The position numbers and the translations under genes were made by a program. Below are positions 42,101 through 56,784 of a stretch of DNA of 64,000 nt, piece by piece (position 1 is the stretch's first letter; the number at the start of each line of letters is the position of its first letter). The notes beneath the pieces were generated by a model. The model did no database searches. It worked only from the letters and a program-made list of their open reading frames with translations, and was not told the DNA's origin. Source of the DNA: Pseudozyma flocculosa PF-1 (lineage: Eukaryota; Basidiomycota; Ustilaginomycetes; Ustilaginales; Ustilaginaceae); the NCBI RefSeq assembly GCF_000417875.1, contig NW_006920895.1:106336-170335 (forward strand), written 5' to 3'.

Positions 42101-42711
42101 GCGAGCGATGCTGCGTCGATGCTCTTTGACCTGGTGTCGTCGGCCGTCGAGGGTGTCTCGTCGCTTTTCACCGGCGGCGCCGACGGCGGGCCCAACGTCA
42201 AGATGCTGGTGCTGTCGAGCATCGTGGCGCTGCTGGTGCTGTCGAACCTGTGGACGTGGCGCAGCTCGTCGTCGGCGGCACCATCGCGCTCCTCGCTGCC
42301 GGCGGGCTACGTGTTCGCCGACGGCTACTATGCGCCGCCAGTGCCGCGGTATTATGCGGGGGGCCGGGCCCCTCGATGGCCCACGGCGGCGGCGGTGGCG
42401 CTGCGGGCGAAGAGGTGGCGAGGGCGGTGCGCGAGGTGCTCAAGGACTTTCTGCAGCCAAATGTGGCGGCGCAGCAATCCGAAGTCAAAGCTGTCGATGG
42501 CGGCAGCTCGGCGCCGCTGGACCACGAGGCAATCCGCAAGCTGCTCGACGAGGCAGAGGAAAGGGTGCAGCGCCTCAAGCGCGAGGTAGAGGCGCTCGAA
42601 GGGTGGAAGAAGACGATCGAGGGCGACGGAGCAAACGACGGCGCCAAAGGTGAGACCAAGGGCAAGGACAAGGGCAAGGACGGCAAGGCGACGGGCAAGC
42701 AGGAGCTCTGA
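38582..42711 (+). CDS. GRAM-VASt sterol transfer protein (Lam/GRAMD1 family), apparent frameshift
   Basis: Starts at the ATG at 38582 (MPAIKSIFRGSNHN). One intron, 41373-41462 (GTGAGT/CAG, 90 bp), restores KLF-ELQISEWSP. About 650 disordered residues with an Asp run (39142-39171) precede a GRAM domain (about 650-765: DFHQLFPQVPEDDYLIEDYG, ISENFIAFNANIFGWVTNLV, FVSFLSRDTTYDLIVNIW). A VASt/START-like domain follows (about 889-1060: YPAVPEKIYNLLFTTGFMKD, DNQKLF, VTCGVEWTGRSMIKG), then one membrane helix (MLVLSSIVALLVLSNLWTW). Lam proteins sit in the ER at contact sites and move ergosterol between membranes. After the helix the frame shifts at a run of six G (42358-42363); the other frame continues with EEVARAVREVLKDFLQP and a coiled coil to a Lys-rich end at 42711. 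Allowing for one missing base, the protein is about 1,346 aa. Confidence 0.87.
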
Positions 42712-44060
42712 GCGAGCGGACAGGCGCACTAGGACAAGGGGACAGGCAGAGACTCTGCTCTGTTGGCGACGGGACATTCCATACCTCCCCTCTTGAATTA
42801 TCCATCATCCTCGATCCTCGGGCCAACTCACCGGCATGCCTTCGTTGTTTTCCATCTTCGCACGGTGTGGAATACAAAAGAGTAGGCACGCTGGACCCGG
42901 CGTTGCCGTCGACCGAAACCCTCTCGCCGAGCGGGTGATCCGAGAAGGCCATGGCAGGCGGCGTTCCCGGATGTGGGTCGGGATCCACGCCGCGGAATCA
43001 GTAGAAACCTTCCCGGGGAGGAAACACTGGAGCTGATCGATTGGGCTCGGCCCGGCTCGGTCGATCGTCAACGAGCATGCTACATCGGCCTCGCCCCGTT
43101 TCGTTCTCGGTCCGACCCGCCTTGGCACAGCACGGAAACCGCTTCTCGCCAGCGCAGCAGTGCCATAGAGCACGAGTGGAGTGCGGCGAGATCGCAGGAG
43201 GTTCTGTGGGCAGCACAGAGACTAGAGGTACGGCGGCGAGTCCGAGGTCAGAGTGAAAGGGTGCATCGTCGGACAGAGAGCGTTTTGGTACACACATACA
43301 CCTCTTACTCCACAGCCGCGTACATTGGCGCGAATCCTCCAGCTCCATCACCACGGTGCTTTGGCGTCAAGACCGACGCACGTCCCGACCTTTGTATCGG
43401 CTCGGTCCGATTTGGATCGGCATGGGCCGAGCACAAGGCCCCGGGGACGGTTTGGCCTCTCGTTCTGGGACGATGGCAACGGGCCGATGCCAAAGTGCCG
43501 GGCGCGGGCGACAGAGAGGCGGCCAAAGCGCACCCACCTGCCTATCATACCGTGACTGGGCCGGACCGCGCCTTCGATCGGGCCTGCCATGTACATACAG
43601 ACTAGTAGCTGGCCTTCTTGCTTGCTGGCTGGGTGGCTCGCTGGCAGTCGCGACCTTGCCAGACGTCCCCACCGACTGCGACCTGGATCAGCCCCGACGT
43701 CAAACCAGCCCCACCCTCCCTTACCTGCCTTGCCCGCCTCCCCCTTTTCAACCTACCATGATACCGCTCACCCCACCCGCGTCCCCACCCACTCGACCCT
43801 CGACGAACCACCGCGAGACATGACTAGGCGCGGACCAGGACAGAAAGATGCTTAAAGAGCGGGTGGCAAGAGGCCAGTCAGGGCCTTTCGTGACGATCCA
43901 AGAACCACGTACTCAATCTACTGCACGCTCCCCTTCGGTCCTCACCTCGGCGTTCGGCGCACGCTTCACCTGCCCTTCCAAGCGGACATACCCATCGCAC
44001 GCTACACGCCTGCCACATACAAAGGGCCTACCAGACGATACGATTGACGGACACGGGGAC
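42712..44060. other. Intergenic region before the secreted-protein gene
   Basis: 1.35 kb with no supportable gene. It includes the 3' end of the Lam-family gene and the promoter of the secreted-protein gene. Confidence 0.45.
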
Positions 44061-44814
44061 ATGTTGTCGCCGCTCCTCTTCCTCCTTCTGCTGCTCGGCA
44101 GCGCCGGCCTTGTGCCGACGAGCTCAGCGGCAGCGGTAACGGAATGCAAGCCGCGTGAGTCTCTGTGTGCCCCCCCCCCCCCCCCCCCCCCCCCCTTGTC
44201 TTGCCATGCGCCGTACAGCAACCCATTTTGAACTGACACTACCGCCGCACTCCCCCTCTAATTTCCCACCTTTCCGCCACTCCGGCCTCACACCAGGTCT
44301 ACGCTGCCACGACTCGTCGACCGACGGCTCGCCCACCATCTTCTCGACGCAGGTCGACGCCCAAGCGGCGTACGTGTCCTTCTGCACCGTGGGGTGTACC
44401 AACCAACTTCCGTCCTCTTCGCCCTCGTATCAGGGCAGACACCGATCCAGAATCGCCCTGGATCGACGCTGGTGCAACTTGCTCAAGCACGAGTCCGGCA
44501 TCGTCCAGAACTCGTCGTCGAAAAAGACCGAAGGCGGCAAGGCGGTCACGACCCGGCACCACAGCGAAAAGCAGGTCAAGGAGGCCGAATTTCACCTCTG
44601 TTGTGTCGGACCGAGCGGTGAGGGCCAGGGCGATGCGGAGTGGACCAAGAAGGTGCGTTCGTACAGCGTGGTGGCAGATCAGGACGGGGCGGTTCATTGA
44701 CCCCTCCGCCCGTGTTCTATCCACACATGTCGCCATGATGATCCCTCCGGCTACAACGGACGCCAGGCGGCCGATTACGCCGGGTTCAACATGGACAAGT
44801 GCGAGCTCATCTAG
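44061..44814 (+). CDS. Small secreted Cys-rich protein, candidate effector
   Basis: Three exons: 44061-44154, 44297-44652 and 44767-44814 (GTGAGT/CAG phase 1; GTGCGT/CAG phase 0), giving 165 aa. The ATG at 44061 opens a classic signal peptide (MLSPLLFLLLLLGSAGLVPT, then SSAAA), with cleavage expected around residues 22-25. The mature part has eight cysteines: one in TECK, then RC, SFC, VGC, WC, LCC and DKC. I see no membrane span after the signal, no enzyme motif and no GPI site. Mature segments include SPTIFSTQVDAQAAYVSFC and AEWTKKAADYAGFNMDKC. Size, signal and even cysteine count fit the loose definition of a fungal candidate effector; the target and activity are unknown. The first intron holds a run of about 27 C. 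Without the last splice the reading ends at a TGA near 44700. Confidence 0.68.
44169..44195 (+). repeat. Poly-C run inside an intron
   Basis: About 27 consecutive C bases near the 5' side of intron 1 of the secreted-protein gene. It is the longest homopolymer noted in the window, and its length in the assembly is unreliable. Confidence 0.8.
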
Positions 44815-45098
44815 CCGCCATATCGCGCTTTCAGACCGACACGATGGCGATGGCGCGACGCGTTGATGCAACATATCCGAGTCCACACGGCAGGCGACAG
44901 ATGGACGCCCTGCTGACTGAAAAGCGATGGGCGATGCGAAATCCTTGCTGCTGTGCTATCGGAGCGGCGGGACCAACAAGGCCAGCTGCAATCGACAATC
45001 TGGTGATGGCGGGTTGCGGAAAGGAGGAGCTGGGCACGACGAGATACGAAGGGGACGATGGGCCAAGGAGGCGAGTCGCACGCAAGCAAGCGGCCGAG

Positions 45099-46850
45099 CT
45101 ACTCCTCGCCGTCGTAGACGATCTTGTGGATCGTGACCTTGACCTTGCGCATGCGTGGCGAGAGGGGCTGCAGCGTAGCCTCGTCCGGATTGCCGAAACG
45201 GTCTAGCTTGTAGTCCTATTGCCGCAACAGGGCCAGCCAGGGGCAGGAGGAGGAAGAAAAGGAGAAAGAGGAGGGCGAGGGGAACGAGGGAAAAGGTCAG
45301 CATGTCACCGGGTCAAGGGCGGCGCCGAAGTCGAGCCGAGCCAAGCGGCTGGCCAGGGGCACGAGCAGACTCACCCTGCTCGCAAGGCTGCTCTTGCGCG
45401 GTCGGGCCCCCCTTTCTTGCCTTCCTCCAGCACCATCGCCCACATCACCGTCGCCGCCACCGCCATCGCCACCTCCGAGATCCGCAAGGGGCAGCTCGCC
45501 CGCTTCCTTGCCGCTAGGCCCAGCAAAGAGGCGCTTGCACCACCGCACCCGTCTCTGCGAGCTGGCCAGCCGCGGCGGCGTCGTGTAAACCTCGTCATCG
45601 CCCCTGCCCATCCGATGCCGCTTGCGCTCGCCCGACCAGCTTGCCCTCTCCTCGTCGCTGTCAGCTTCGTCGTCGTCGTCGTCGTCAAACTCGTCGTCAT
45701 ACTCGTCTTCCTGCATCCGCTTCCGCCTTCGCTCAGCTGCAACAAGGGAAGACGACGCGCTCTCCTTGAGTTTCGTCGAAGGGCTGGGCGGGCGTTGGCC
45801 CCCTCGCCGCTCCACCTTGACCAGCAACTTGGCCGCATTGACGCCGTTGCGCCGCGTGTGCTGGTTCGTCAGCCTGGTCAGCTCCGTCGCCGACAGCGGT
45901 AGCAACGAGTTGGACGACGTTGCTGGTCCCAAAGGTGCGGCCATCGCTGTCGTGCTTGGAGCCGGGATGCTGGCAGCCTCCGACGATGACCAGGGAGCCT
46001 GATTGCCGGCAATCGATTTGGTAATCTTGGTTGACGCTGCCGCGGCCGCCGATCTAAGCGATCGTCCACTTCGACCAGCTCCGCTTGCAACCTCGATCCC
46101 GTTCGACTCGTTGTCCAACGACGGGGCCGGCGGGCCGCTGCTGCTTGCCAGCCCAGACGACAGCTGGTCGGAAGCTGTGCTTTGGGCGACTGAGGCAGTC
46201 GACTTGGTTCGCAGCGGAGTCGCCCGAACGACTCGAGGCCGGACGACCCTGGTGGGCGCAGGCCCAGTAGCAGCAGCCTCTGATGAATCGAGCGACCGCG
46301 CCGAGGTCGGCGACGGCAGCATCGAGGTCGGAGCGGCGAACGGGTTGCTCCCGCTCGCGCCCCTGCTCGTTCCCAGACGCCCTTGCGGAGCCGTAGCAGA
46401 GGCTGTCGCCGTCGCCGCCCCATTGACCGACGCACCGAGGCGCGAGGGGAAGTGCCCGCTCTCGCCAGCCGGTCCCGATGACGATGATGATGATGATGAA
46501 GACACCGAATCCGAGCTTGGCTGCAGCCGGCGCAGGTGGGACGACGGGATCAAGAAGGCCGGCTGTTTGGTGGGCGAGCTGCCGCCGCCGCCGAGCCTCG
46601 CCGCGGTGCCTGGCGCCTTGACAGGACTCCAGACTCGTCCCGCGCTCGATGTTGAAGCGGCCCCCCCGTTCTGGCCGGCTTCAGGCGCCGAGGACGACGA
46701 CGGTGGGCCGATCACGGCCGTTGCCGTCGGCGGCGACTGAACGCGCGCCGCGGTCAAATCATTGCCCTGCTGCTGCACGAAAGGAAGGGATTGAAGACGA
46801 CGACAACGACGACGGCGACGAAACAGGGTCAGCGTTACTGCCTCGCGGTA

Positions 46851-46898
<48 letters not shown>

Positions 46899-49800
46899 CT
46901 GCGTCCCATCGCCAACAGCATTACTCACCGCAGACGGCTCGCCTGTATCGGGAGAGGAGCGTGCCAAGGCTCGCGCTTGCATCTGCTGCGATCGCTCCAG
47001 CATGCTAAGCGTCGGCGCCGCATTAGGCAGCTCCGGCTCCTGGATCACCTCATCAAGCTGTGGGCTCCTGCTCGAATTGACCGTCGAGGCCGCCGCCGCC
47101 GAAGAGCTGCGCAGGCCAGCAACGGTGCTTCGAACCGGCACCACCCTGCTGGCGCCAATACTCCGCTTTTTGGGTGCATCCGATGTCGCTGCGGCCGACG
47201 CGGCTCTTGTGGTCGCCGGCGCGGCGCTTGCGCTAGCGTTAGCCCGGATCGAGCTGGGTAGGGGAGCCGTGGCGGGTTCCATCGTCGGGGTCGCCGCGCT
47301 CATGCTGCGCGCGGCCGGGACCGTCCTGAGAGCTTGCGCCTGCGCCGTGCTCCTGAGCGCACTCGACGATGTCAGCTTGTTGCCCAGCCTAGAGACGGTG
47401 GCAGGCGCCGCGGCTGGCAGGGATGGCATTGTTGCAGGCAGTCCCGCTGCTCGGGTTGTGGCGGCTGGCTTCGGCAGCCTCGATACGGGCGCGGGGCCAG
47501 CGACGGGCCGCGGCAGAGCCGAGACGGGCACGGGGATGCCATTCGTCTTGCGGGCAGCCGCAGTAGGCACGACAGCTGGACCCGCCGGAGCGGAAGCCGA
47601 CGCGACCGCAGATGGGCTCGTATCGGCGGCGGGCCCCGTGCCGATGGTCGACGCGGCCAAGAGATCCGGATGGCCGCCCAGCTTGCGCAGGCCCAGGTGC
47701 CGGTTGGGTATCGCGGCCGACATCACCCGGCCAGTCCGTGAAGTCTCCGGCTGAGCCGATGGCAGTGTCCTGGCGATCCTGGGCGCGAGGAGCGCAGAAT
47801 GTGGCGGCTGCGCCTCGCTCGTGTCGCTGCGGCCATGGGCGTCCGACGCAAGTTGCTGCTGCTGGTTGTTCTGCTGCTCGTCGTTGAGCGTTGACCTCGC
47901 CTCGGACAAAGGGGCGGCTGTCCGAGTCTCTGGATCCGTCGGAGGCAAGCCGATCGCCATGGATCCCTTGCGTGGACTGCCACTGGCCCCGAGGGATGCT
48001 GCCATGTTCCAAGGCGTCAGTTGCGAGCCCAGCGTCTGCTGGCTTTGCGACGGAGTGGCGAGGCTCGAGGGCTGCGCAAGAAGCCAGGGCGCGCGCTTCT
48101 CGGGGGAGTATGGCGTCAGCATCTTGGCGCCTGCCCATGCGTTAAGTACGTCCCGCACCGTGGGCGAGGCGACATTGGCGGCGGGGGAGAATGCGAGGTG
48201 GTCGCGGCGCTTGCTCGGACTGCCGGAGGCCAGGCCCTCTGCTAGGGCGTCGTCGACCTCTGTCCGCTTCCGGCCCTTTGTGGGGCTGTTGGACTTGCTG
48301 CGACGCTTCTTTGGCGAAGCCGACTGAGATCGTGCGCGGCTGCGCTGATATTTGGCGGCGCCGTTCGATGGACTGTCGAGCAGAGCATCGCCAGTCAATG
48401 CGAAGGCGTCGGAGTCGACCGGCGTGGCGATGTTCGCTGGCTGCTGCTTCCTCAAGTCGTCTTCGATGTCGAGTCTCGGGGGCTGCAAGGGAGGCTGCTG
48501 CGATGCCGGCGTGACTTCGCTAAGCACCTTCCTCTCAGGACTTCTGCGCCGCGGTGTTGCTGTCGGCGAGGCCACCTTGGATGGAGACAGCTGGCAAGAG
48601 ATCTGGCTCAGCCGCGCCGACCGCCTCTGACCCTGACCCTGGTCGCCATCGACGAAGCCGCCCCGAAGTGGGCCAGGACGTGGACTTTCGTAGATGCCGC
48701 CTAGGATGTCGTCCATGGCCGAGCGTCGTAGAGCTTCCGTGGGCGGCATCGTCAGGGCGCGGCCCATGCCTGGCGACATGTCGAGCGAAAACGACGAGTG
48801 CATCGACGACGAGCCGGGTGAAGGAACGCAAGCGCCGATACTGCGCGAGAGGAGGATCCGTGCCGCAGCATCGTTACTGGCGGAGGCGGCGGCAGAAGAA
48901 GGGTTGCGTAGAGGCGTCGAAGAGGCAGGCGGGGCGGGCGTTGGCGAGGACAGACGTGAAGACGACGAGGCGGCCTGCTGCTGCTCGACGAGTGCTGCTG
49001 GGTCGGAAGTCGCAAGGCCGCTTTCCTTGGCTGCAGCCTCCGTCGCTGAATCGTCCAAGACCAGCATTGCGGTCGTGGCAGGTTGGGCAGAGCCAGTCGA
49101 AAGGTCGAGCAGCCCCTCGCCATCTGCATCGCTTTCCTCAGCTGACGCAGCACTGACGCAGCCTTTGTCGCTAGTGACGAGCTCCTCTTCCTCTTCTGCC
49201 TCCTCGTCGTGCGTCTCGTCGCCGTCGTCATCCTCTTCTTCTGTCCTTTCCGGACCTTCCGCCAACCCTTTGTCTTCGGCCTCTTTCCTTTCGTCCAGAA
49301 TTTCGGCTGCTTCTAGAGGAAGCATGGCCGGGGCTGCCACGCCGGGTGTTGATTCGTCGCGTGTCGGCTCAGGGGACCTTTCAGCAATGTCGGTGTCGCT
49401 TACCGCAACCTCCTCTTGAGGCACGACTGGCGCCAGGTCGATGTCGATCTCGCCGATGAGGTCCTCCTCGGCCTCCTCTTCTGCTGCAACAAGATCGGAG
49501 TTGCTCGCCTCGTGGTCTTTATCTTGAGCACGAAGCCCGGCAAGCTCGACCGTCTCTGCCTCATCCCTCGAGGTCGAAGACGGCTCCGAACCGTACGACA
49601 AGGAGCCTTCGAGGGTGTCCCAGTGCAGCGAAAGATCGTCCGAAACCGGGACCAGCGGTGGAGCGACAGCAACCGCCACGTTTGGGTTCCGGCTAGCCGA
49701 GGCAGGCTCGAGCTCTTCGTCGCCACTGAGACCGCCAACGCTCGGTGAAGCTGCTTCCTCGGCGATCTCGATGGCTTCATCCTCGGCCGCTGAGAGGACC

Positions 49801-50861
49801 TCGACGGAGCCGTCCCCGACGCCGGCCAGATTCGCGAATACGAGAGTGGGCGGCGCGCGGGCCTCGCCCTCAAGAGGCCCTGGTCCGTCAACAGCTGGAT
49901 GCGACTGAACAGCCGAATCGTGCTGTGGCTCTCCGGCCTCGCTTGGGCTTTCGTCGTCGGTCGACTCATACGCCTCGATGCCGGTGATGTCGCCGGCAAC
50001 GTAGGCAGGTTCCGGCGGTGCAACATGTATTGCGTCGTATCCAATGGCAGCGGCGTCGACGGTATTTACGGATGGTCGTTGCCGGGGCGATTCCGAGAGT
50101 TGGGCATTTGGGTCGGATGATTGTTGCCGGGACGATTCCGTGAGGTGGGCTTCTGGGTCGGATGGCTGTTGCCGGAGCGATTCCGTGAGGTGGGCATCTG
50201 GATCGGCCGGTTCGACGACCTGGACCGCGGCGGGCAGGCGGACAGTCTCGTCCTCGGGCTCGGTGTCATCGTCGTCGCTGCCGTGACGCAGGACGATGGT
50301 CCGGCGGCGTGCGAGGTCGAGGCTGTCTCTGCGTATGAGCTTCTTGCGGCGCATCCGGGCCTCGTATTGCCTCCGCTTCTCCTCTTCGGCAGCCGTGGGT
50401 TTGCCAAAGAAGACGAGCTGGGTGCCGTCATCGCTGTCATCGTCGTCCCCATCGGACGAGTCTCCGCCGCTGGTGCTGGTGCTGGTGCTGGTGCTGGTGC
50501 TGGTCCCGCTTCTGCTCGGCAGGTCGTCGTTCGAGCTGGCCGAGCCGGATGCGATGGAGTTGGCGAGGGAGTCGCTCAGGCGGGATGTCGAGGATGGGGA
50601 CGTGGATGCGATGGATGATCCGCCGTCGAGCCGCAGCGTAGTGTCTGAGGGCCCTCGGCCCGGCGACGGGTGCGTTGCGATGAGCCGAGACGGCGACGAC
50701 GACGACAACGACAACGACATTGACAAAGAGGAGGATGATGACGACGACGAGGTCGATGGCGCCAAGGGGCGGGACGAAGTCGCGGCGGTGCAGTGACCCA
50801 TGTCCGGGTGGCCGGGAGCATCCGTCGCGGCAGGCCCGCTGATGATCCCGATGGCACTCAT
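45099..50861 (-). CDS. Large disordered protein of 1,867 aa, function unknown
   Basis: Main exon 50861-45375 and last exon 45215-45099 (intron 159 bp, GTGAGT/TAG, phase 0). The start is the ATG MSAIGIISG at 50861; the frame stays open ~186 codons upstream but that is promoter-like. Most of the protein is Ser/Ala/Pro-rich and disordered. Islands of order include TQLVFFGKPTAAEEEKRRQY with RRKKLIRRDSLDLARRRTIV (N-terminal), GRALTMPPTEALRRSAMDDI, and VRDVLNAWAGAKMLTPYSPE. A C-terminal block has LTRLTNQHTRRNGVNAAKLL, VKVERRGGQRPPSPSTKLKE, RRVRWCKRLF and final PLSPRMRKVKVTIHKIVYDG. SPSK/SPTK-type repeats and many SP/TP sites suggest a phosphorylated nuclear protein. A CAG-encoded Gln run (46851-46895) borders a possible 66-bp in-frame intron (46838-46773). 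I do not recognise the family. Confidence 0.75.
46851..46895. repeat. Coding CTG/CAG microsatellite
   Basis: About 15 tandem CTG units on the + strand, read as CAG (Gln) in the 1,867-aa minus-strand gene. Confidence 0.8.
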
Positions 50862-51562
50862 CGAGGGGCCGAGTGCATGGGGCCGCGCGGCGTTCCGAGG
50901 GCGAGTCTCGAGCAAGGGTATGGCGTGGTGGTTGCGGCTTGCTGGTGCTAGGGCAATGGCTGGGTTACGCGGGTTGGGAGGCCCTGGCGAGATGGTGGCT
51001 ATACGGTCAAGCAAGCAGGGAAGGGGTATGCTGTTCGAGTCGGTCGCCAACGGATGGATGGATGGTTGGATGGATATCGGACGATGGCGGAGCGTACTCG
51101 GGGGTCGATAATGTCGTGCGTGATCGTGTGAAGGCAGGCTGTGGGGGCGTGGTTGTTTGACAGGCTGGCAGGGTGAGAGGCACGCCTGTTGAGCCCGCCC
51201 TGGCCGGCAGCCCGCACGCGACGCCAAATTGGCGCGCGAAGGGTCACGTTGCCTCTCGCCCTCGTCGTTGGCCGGCGGGCCGCCTGGCTCAACACAGTCT
51301 TGCCCTCTCCATCCAGCCAAACTCCTTTTTGCAAGCCAAGGCAGGAGGGCACAGGCAAACGAGGGCCACCGCTTCGGGAGTCGGCGATGTGGAGTCAGCA
51401 TGGCCCGACCCGCATCCATCTTGACATCGTCCTCGTCGCCGTCCCGCCCGGTCTCTGCCAGCCGCCACCACCAACACCATCATCGCCGCCACCGACCAGC
51501 TGCCTGCCCGTCTCGGTCTTCGTCACCACATACACATATGCTCTAGCACTCAGCACGCAATC
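50862..51562. promoter_or_regulatory. Divergent promoter region
   Basis: 700 bp between the divergent starts of the 1,867-aa gene and the NTF2-like gene. It contains GGATGGAT-type short repeats near 51051-51080. The open frame through it on the minus strand has no protein character. Confidence 0.45.
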
Positions 51563-53062
51563 ATGAGGCCTCGCCCGCCGTCATTGATCCTGGGCCACGG
51601 CAGCAGCAGCAGCAGCAAGGTGGTCGCCGCCGCTTCGTCGTCTTCCCTGCACACTGCCGCCGTTGCTCCTAGTGCTCATTTGTCCACCCAGTCGAGGACT
51701 GCATGGATCGCAACGCCAAGTCGGTCGGGCATCCGTTCGCTCTCTTCGCCAAGCTCGCCATCCTCGCTTCCACCAGTCTCTCCGCCTCTGCACCCCTCTC
51801 AGCAGGGCGCTCACCTGCTGCTCGGCAGTAACCTGCGCACCGACCCTTCTTTGCACCACGATGTGACCAGCCACCGTACAGCTCCTCGTTCCTCGGCCCT
51901 GGCTGCCTTCTTCGAGTCAAACGGCGCGCCAAGGCGAAACGAGGATCGCGGCAATAGCAACAAAGACGACGACAGCGATGCCGCCATCTCGGAGCACGAG
52001 TACCGCCTCCGCGTGGGCGCCGCCTGCCGCCTCCTCATCGACACGCTGCCCGACTTTATGCAGCGCGGCGCCGTCGACATCGACGATCTTCACGCATCCT
52101 CATCCCCCTCCTCTTCGAGGAGCGGCAAGGCGCAATCATCGTCCGCATCGTCGTCGTCATCCTCGCCTTTTCTTGGTCAGAGCCTGTTGCGGCGGAGCCC
52201 ATGGAAGGGCAAGGCCAGGGCCGCAGACTCGGAGGCTCCGCACGGCGATGGAAGCTTCACCAGCATCTACCACCCCAGCATCGCCTTTTGCTTCCGGCCA
52301 CCGCTGCCTTCGCTAGGAGGTGGCGGCGGGGACGAGGGCGCAGGATCGTCCTACGACTCAACGGTCGAGGCGCGGTCGCCGTCCTCGGCGCTCGCGCGTT
52401 CCGACAATGGCCACCACCCGCACTACCGTCCGGTCATCTCATTCAGTGGCCGCACGCTCTACGTGGCCAGCGCCCACGTCCTTCGACACGCGCTCTCGGC
52501 GCTCTTCTACGACACCTCGCTCAGCGTCGAGACGGCCCGCTTCGAGGGGCGCTCCAGACCGGGCCAGTCGTGGCCAGGCATCAGTCCGTACATCCGCAAC
52601 CACCATCGCGGTGCCGAATCGGACGGCGACGGCGGCAGCGTCTCGACGCCCGACCAGCTGACGATCCGGTTGCGCTTCGAGGGCCTGTCGCGGATGTCTT
52701 CGGTGGCCCACACCTACACGGTCCTGTTCCGCTACACGTTCGACCGCGACACGGGCACGGTCGTCAAGCATATAGTCGACAACATCCAGCCGGTGCCCGG
52801 CAGCAAGGTGTGGGCGGGCCTCACCTCGGCCTGGGGCGTCCTCAGCCCGTGCGGTGGCGGTGTCGGCGGAGGAGGTGGAGGAGGGGCCGACGGCCTCGGC
52901 GGAGGGAGCCGGAGGATGTCGGGGGCGAATCGAAGCGGCGGCCACGCTGGCGACGCGCAGACCCAGTCTTGCTCGCGCCAGCCGTCACAGGGCGGCCCGC
53001 AGCCCGCAACAACGACGAGGGCGGGCGATGGAGGGCGAGCAGAGAGGAATCTCGAAGGGTGA
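51563..53062 (+). CDS. NTF2-like fold protein with possible mitochondrial presequence
   Basis: Single exon, 499 aa from the ATG at 51563. The first ~70 residues are Ser/Arg-rich without acidic residues, compatible with mitochondrial import. The middle reads like an NTF2/DUF2358-type cone fold: EHEYRLRVGAACRLLIDTLP (about 147-166), SIYHPSIAFCFRPPLP, SGRTLYVASAHVLRHALSAL FYDTSLSVE, LTIRLRFEGLSRMSSVAHTY and TVLFRYTFDRDTGTVVKHIV DNIQPVPGSKVWAGL. These alternate helix then strands and end with a TG..V..H..D.I.P motif seen in that superfamily. The C-terminal ~75 residues are Gly/Arg/Ser low complexity. The fold call is inference from pattern; no function is assigned. Confidence 0.6.
   Translation: MRPRPPSLILGHGSSSSSKVVAAASSSSLHTAAVAPSAHLSTQSRTAWIATPSRSGIRSLSSPSSPSSLPPVSPPLHPSQQGAHLLLGSNLRTDPSLHHDVTSHRTAPRSSALAAFFESNGAPRRNEDRGNSNKDDDSDAAISEHEYRLRVGAACRLLIDTLPDFMQRGAVDIDDLHASSSPSSSRSGKAQSSSASSSSSSPFLGQSLLRRSPWKGKARAADSEAPHGDGSFTSIYHPSIAFCFRPPLPSLGGGGGDEGAGSSYDSTVEARSPSSALARSDNGHHPHYRPVISFSGRTLYVASAHVLRHALSALFYDTSLSVETARFEGRSRPGQSWPGISPYIRNHHRGAESDGDGGSVSTPDQLTIRLRFEGLSRMSSVAHTYTVLFRYTFDRDTGTVVKHIVDNIQPVPGSKVWAGLTSAWGVLSPCGGGVGGGGGGGADGLGGGSRRMSGANRSGGHAGDAQTQSCSRQPSQGGPQPATTTRAGDGGRAERNLEG

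Positions 53063-56784
<3,722 letters not shown>

Noticed and set aside
50862..51419. N-terminal extension of the 1,867-aa protein by 186 codons
   Set aside because: It has no conserved character, is Pro/His/Arg-rich and occupies the divergent promoter. The ATG at 50861 is the better start.
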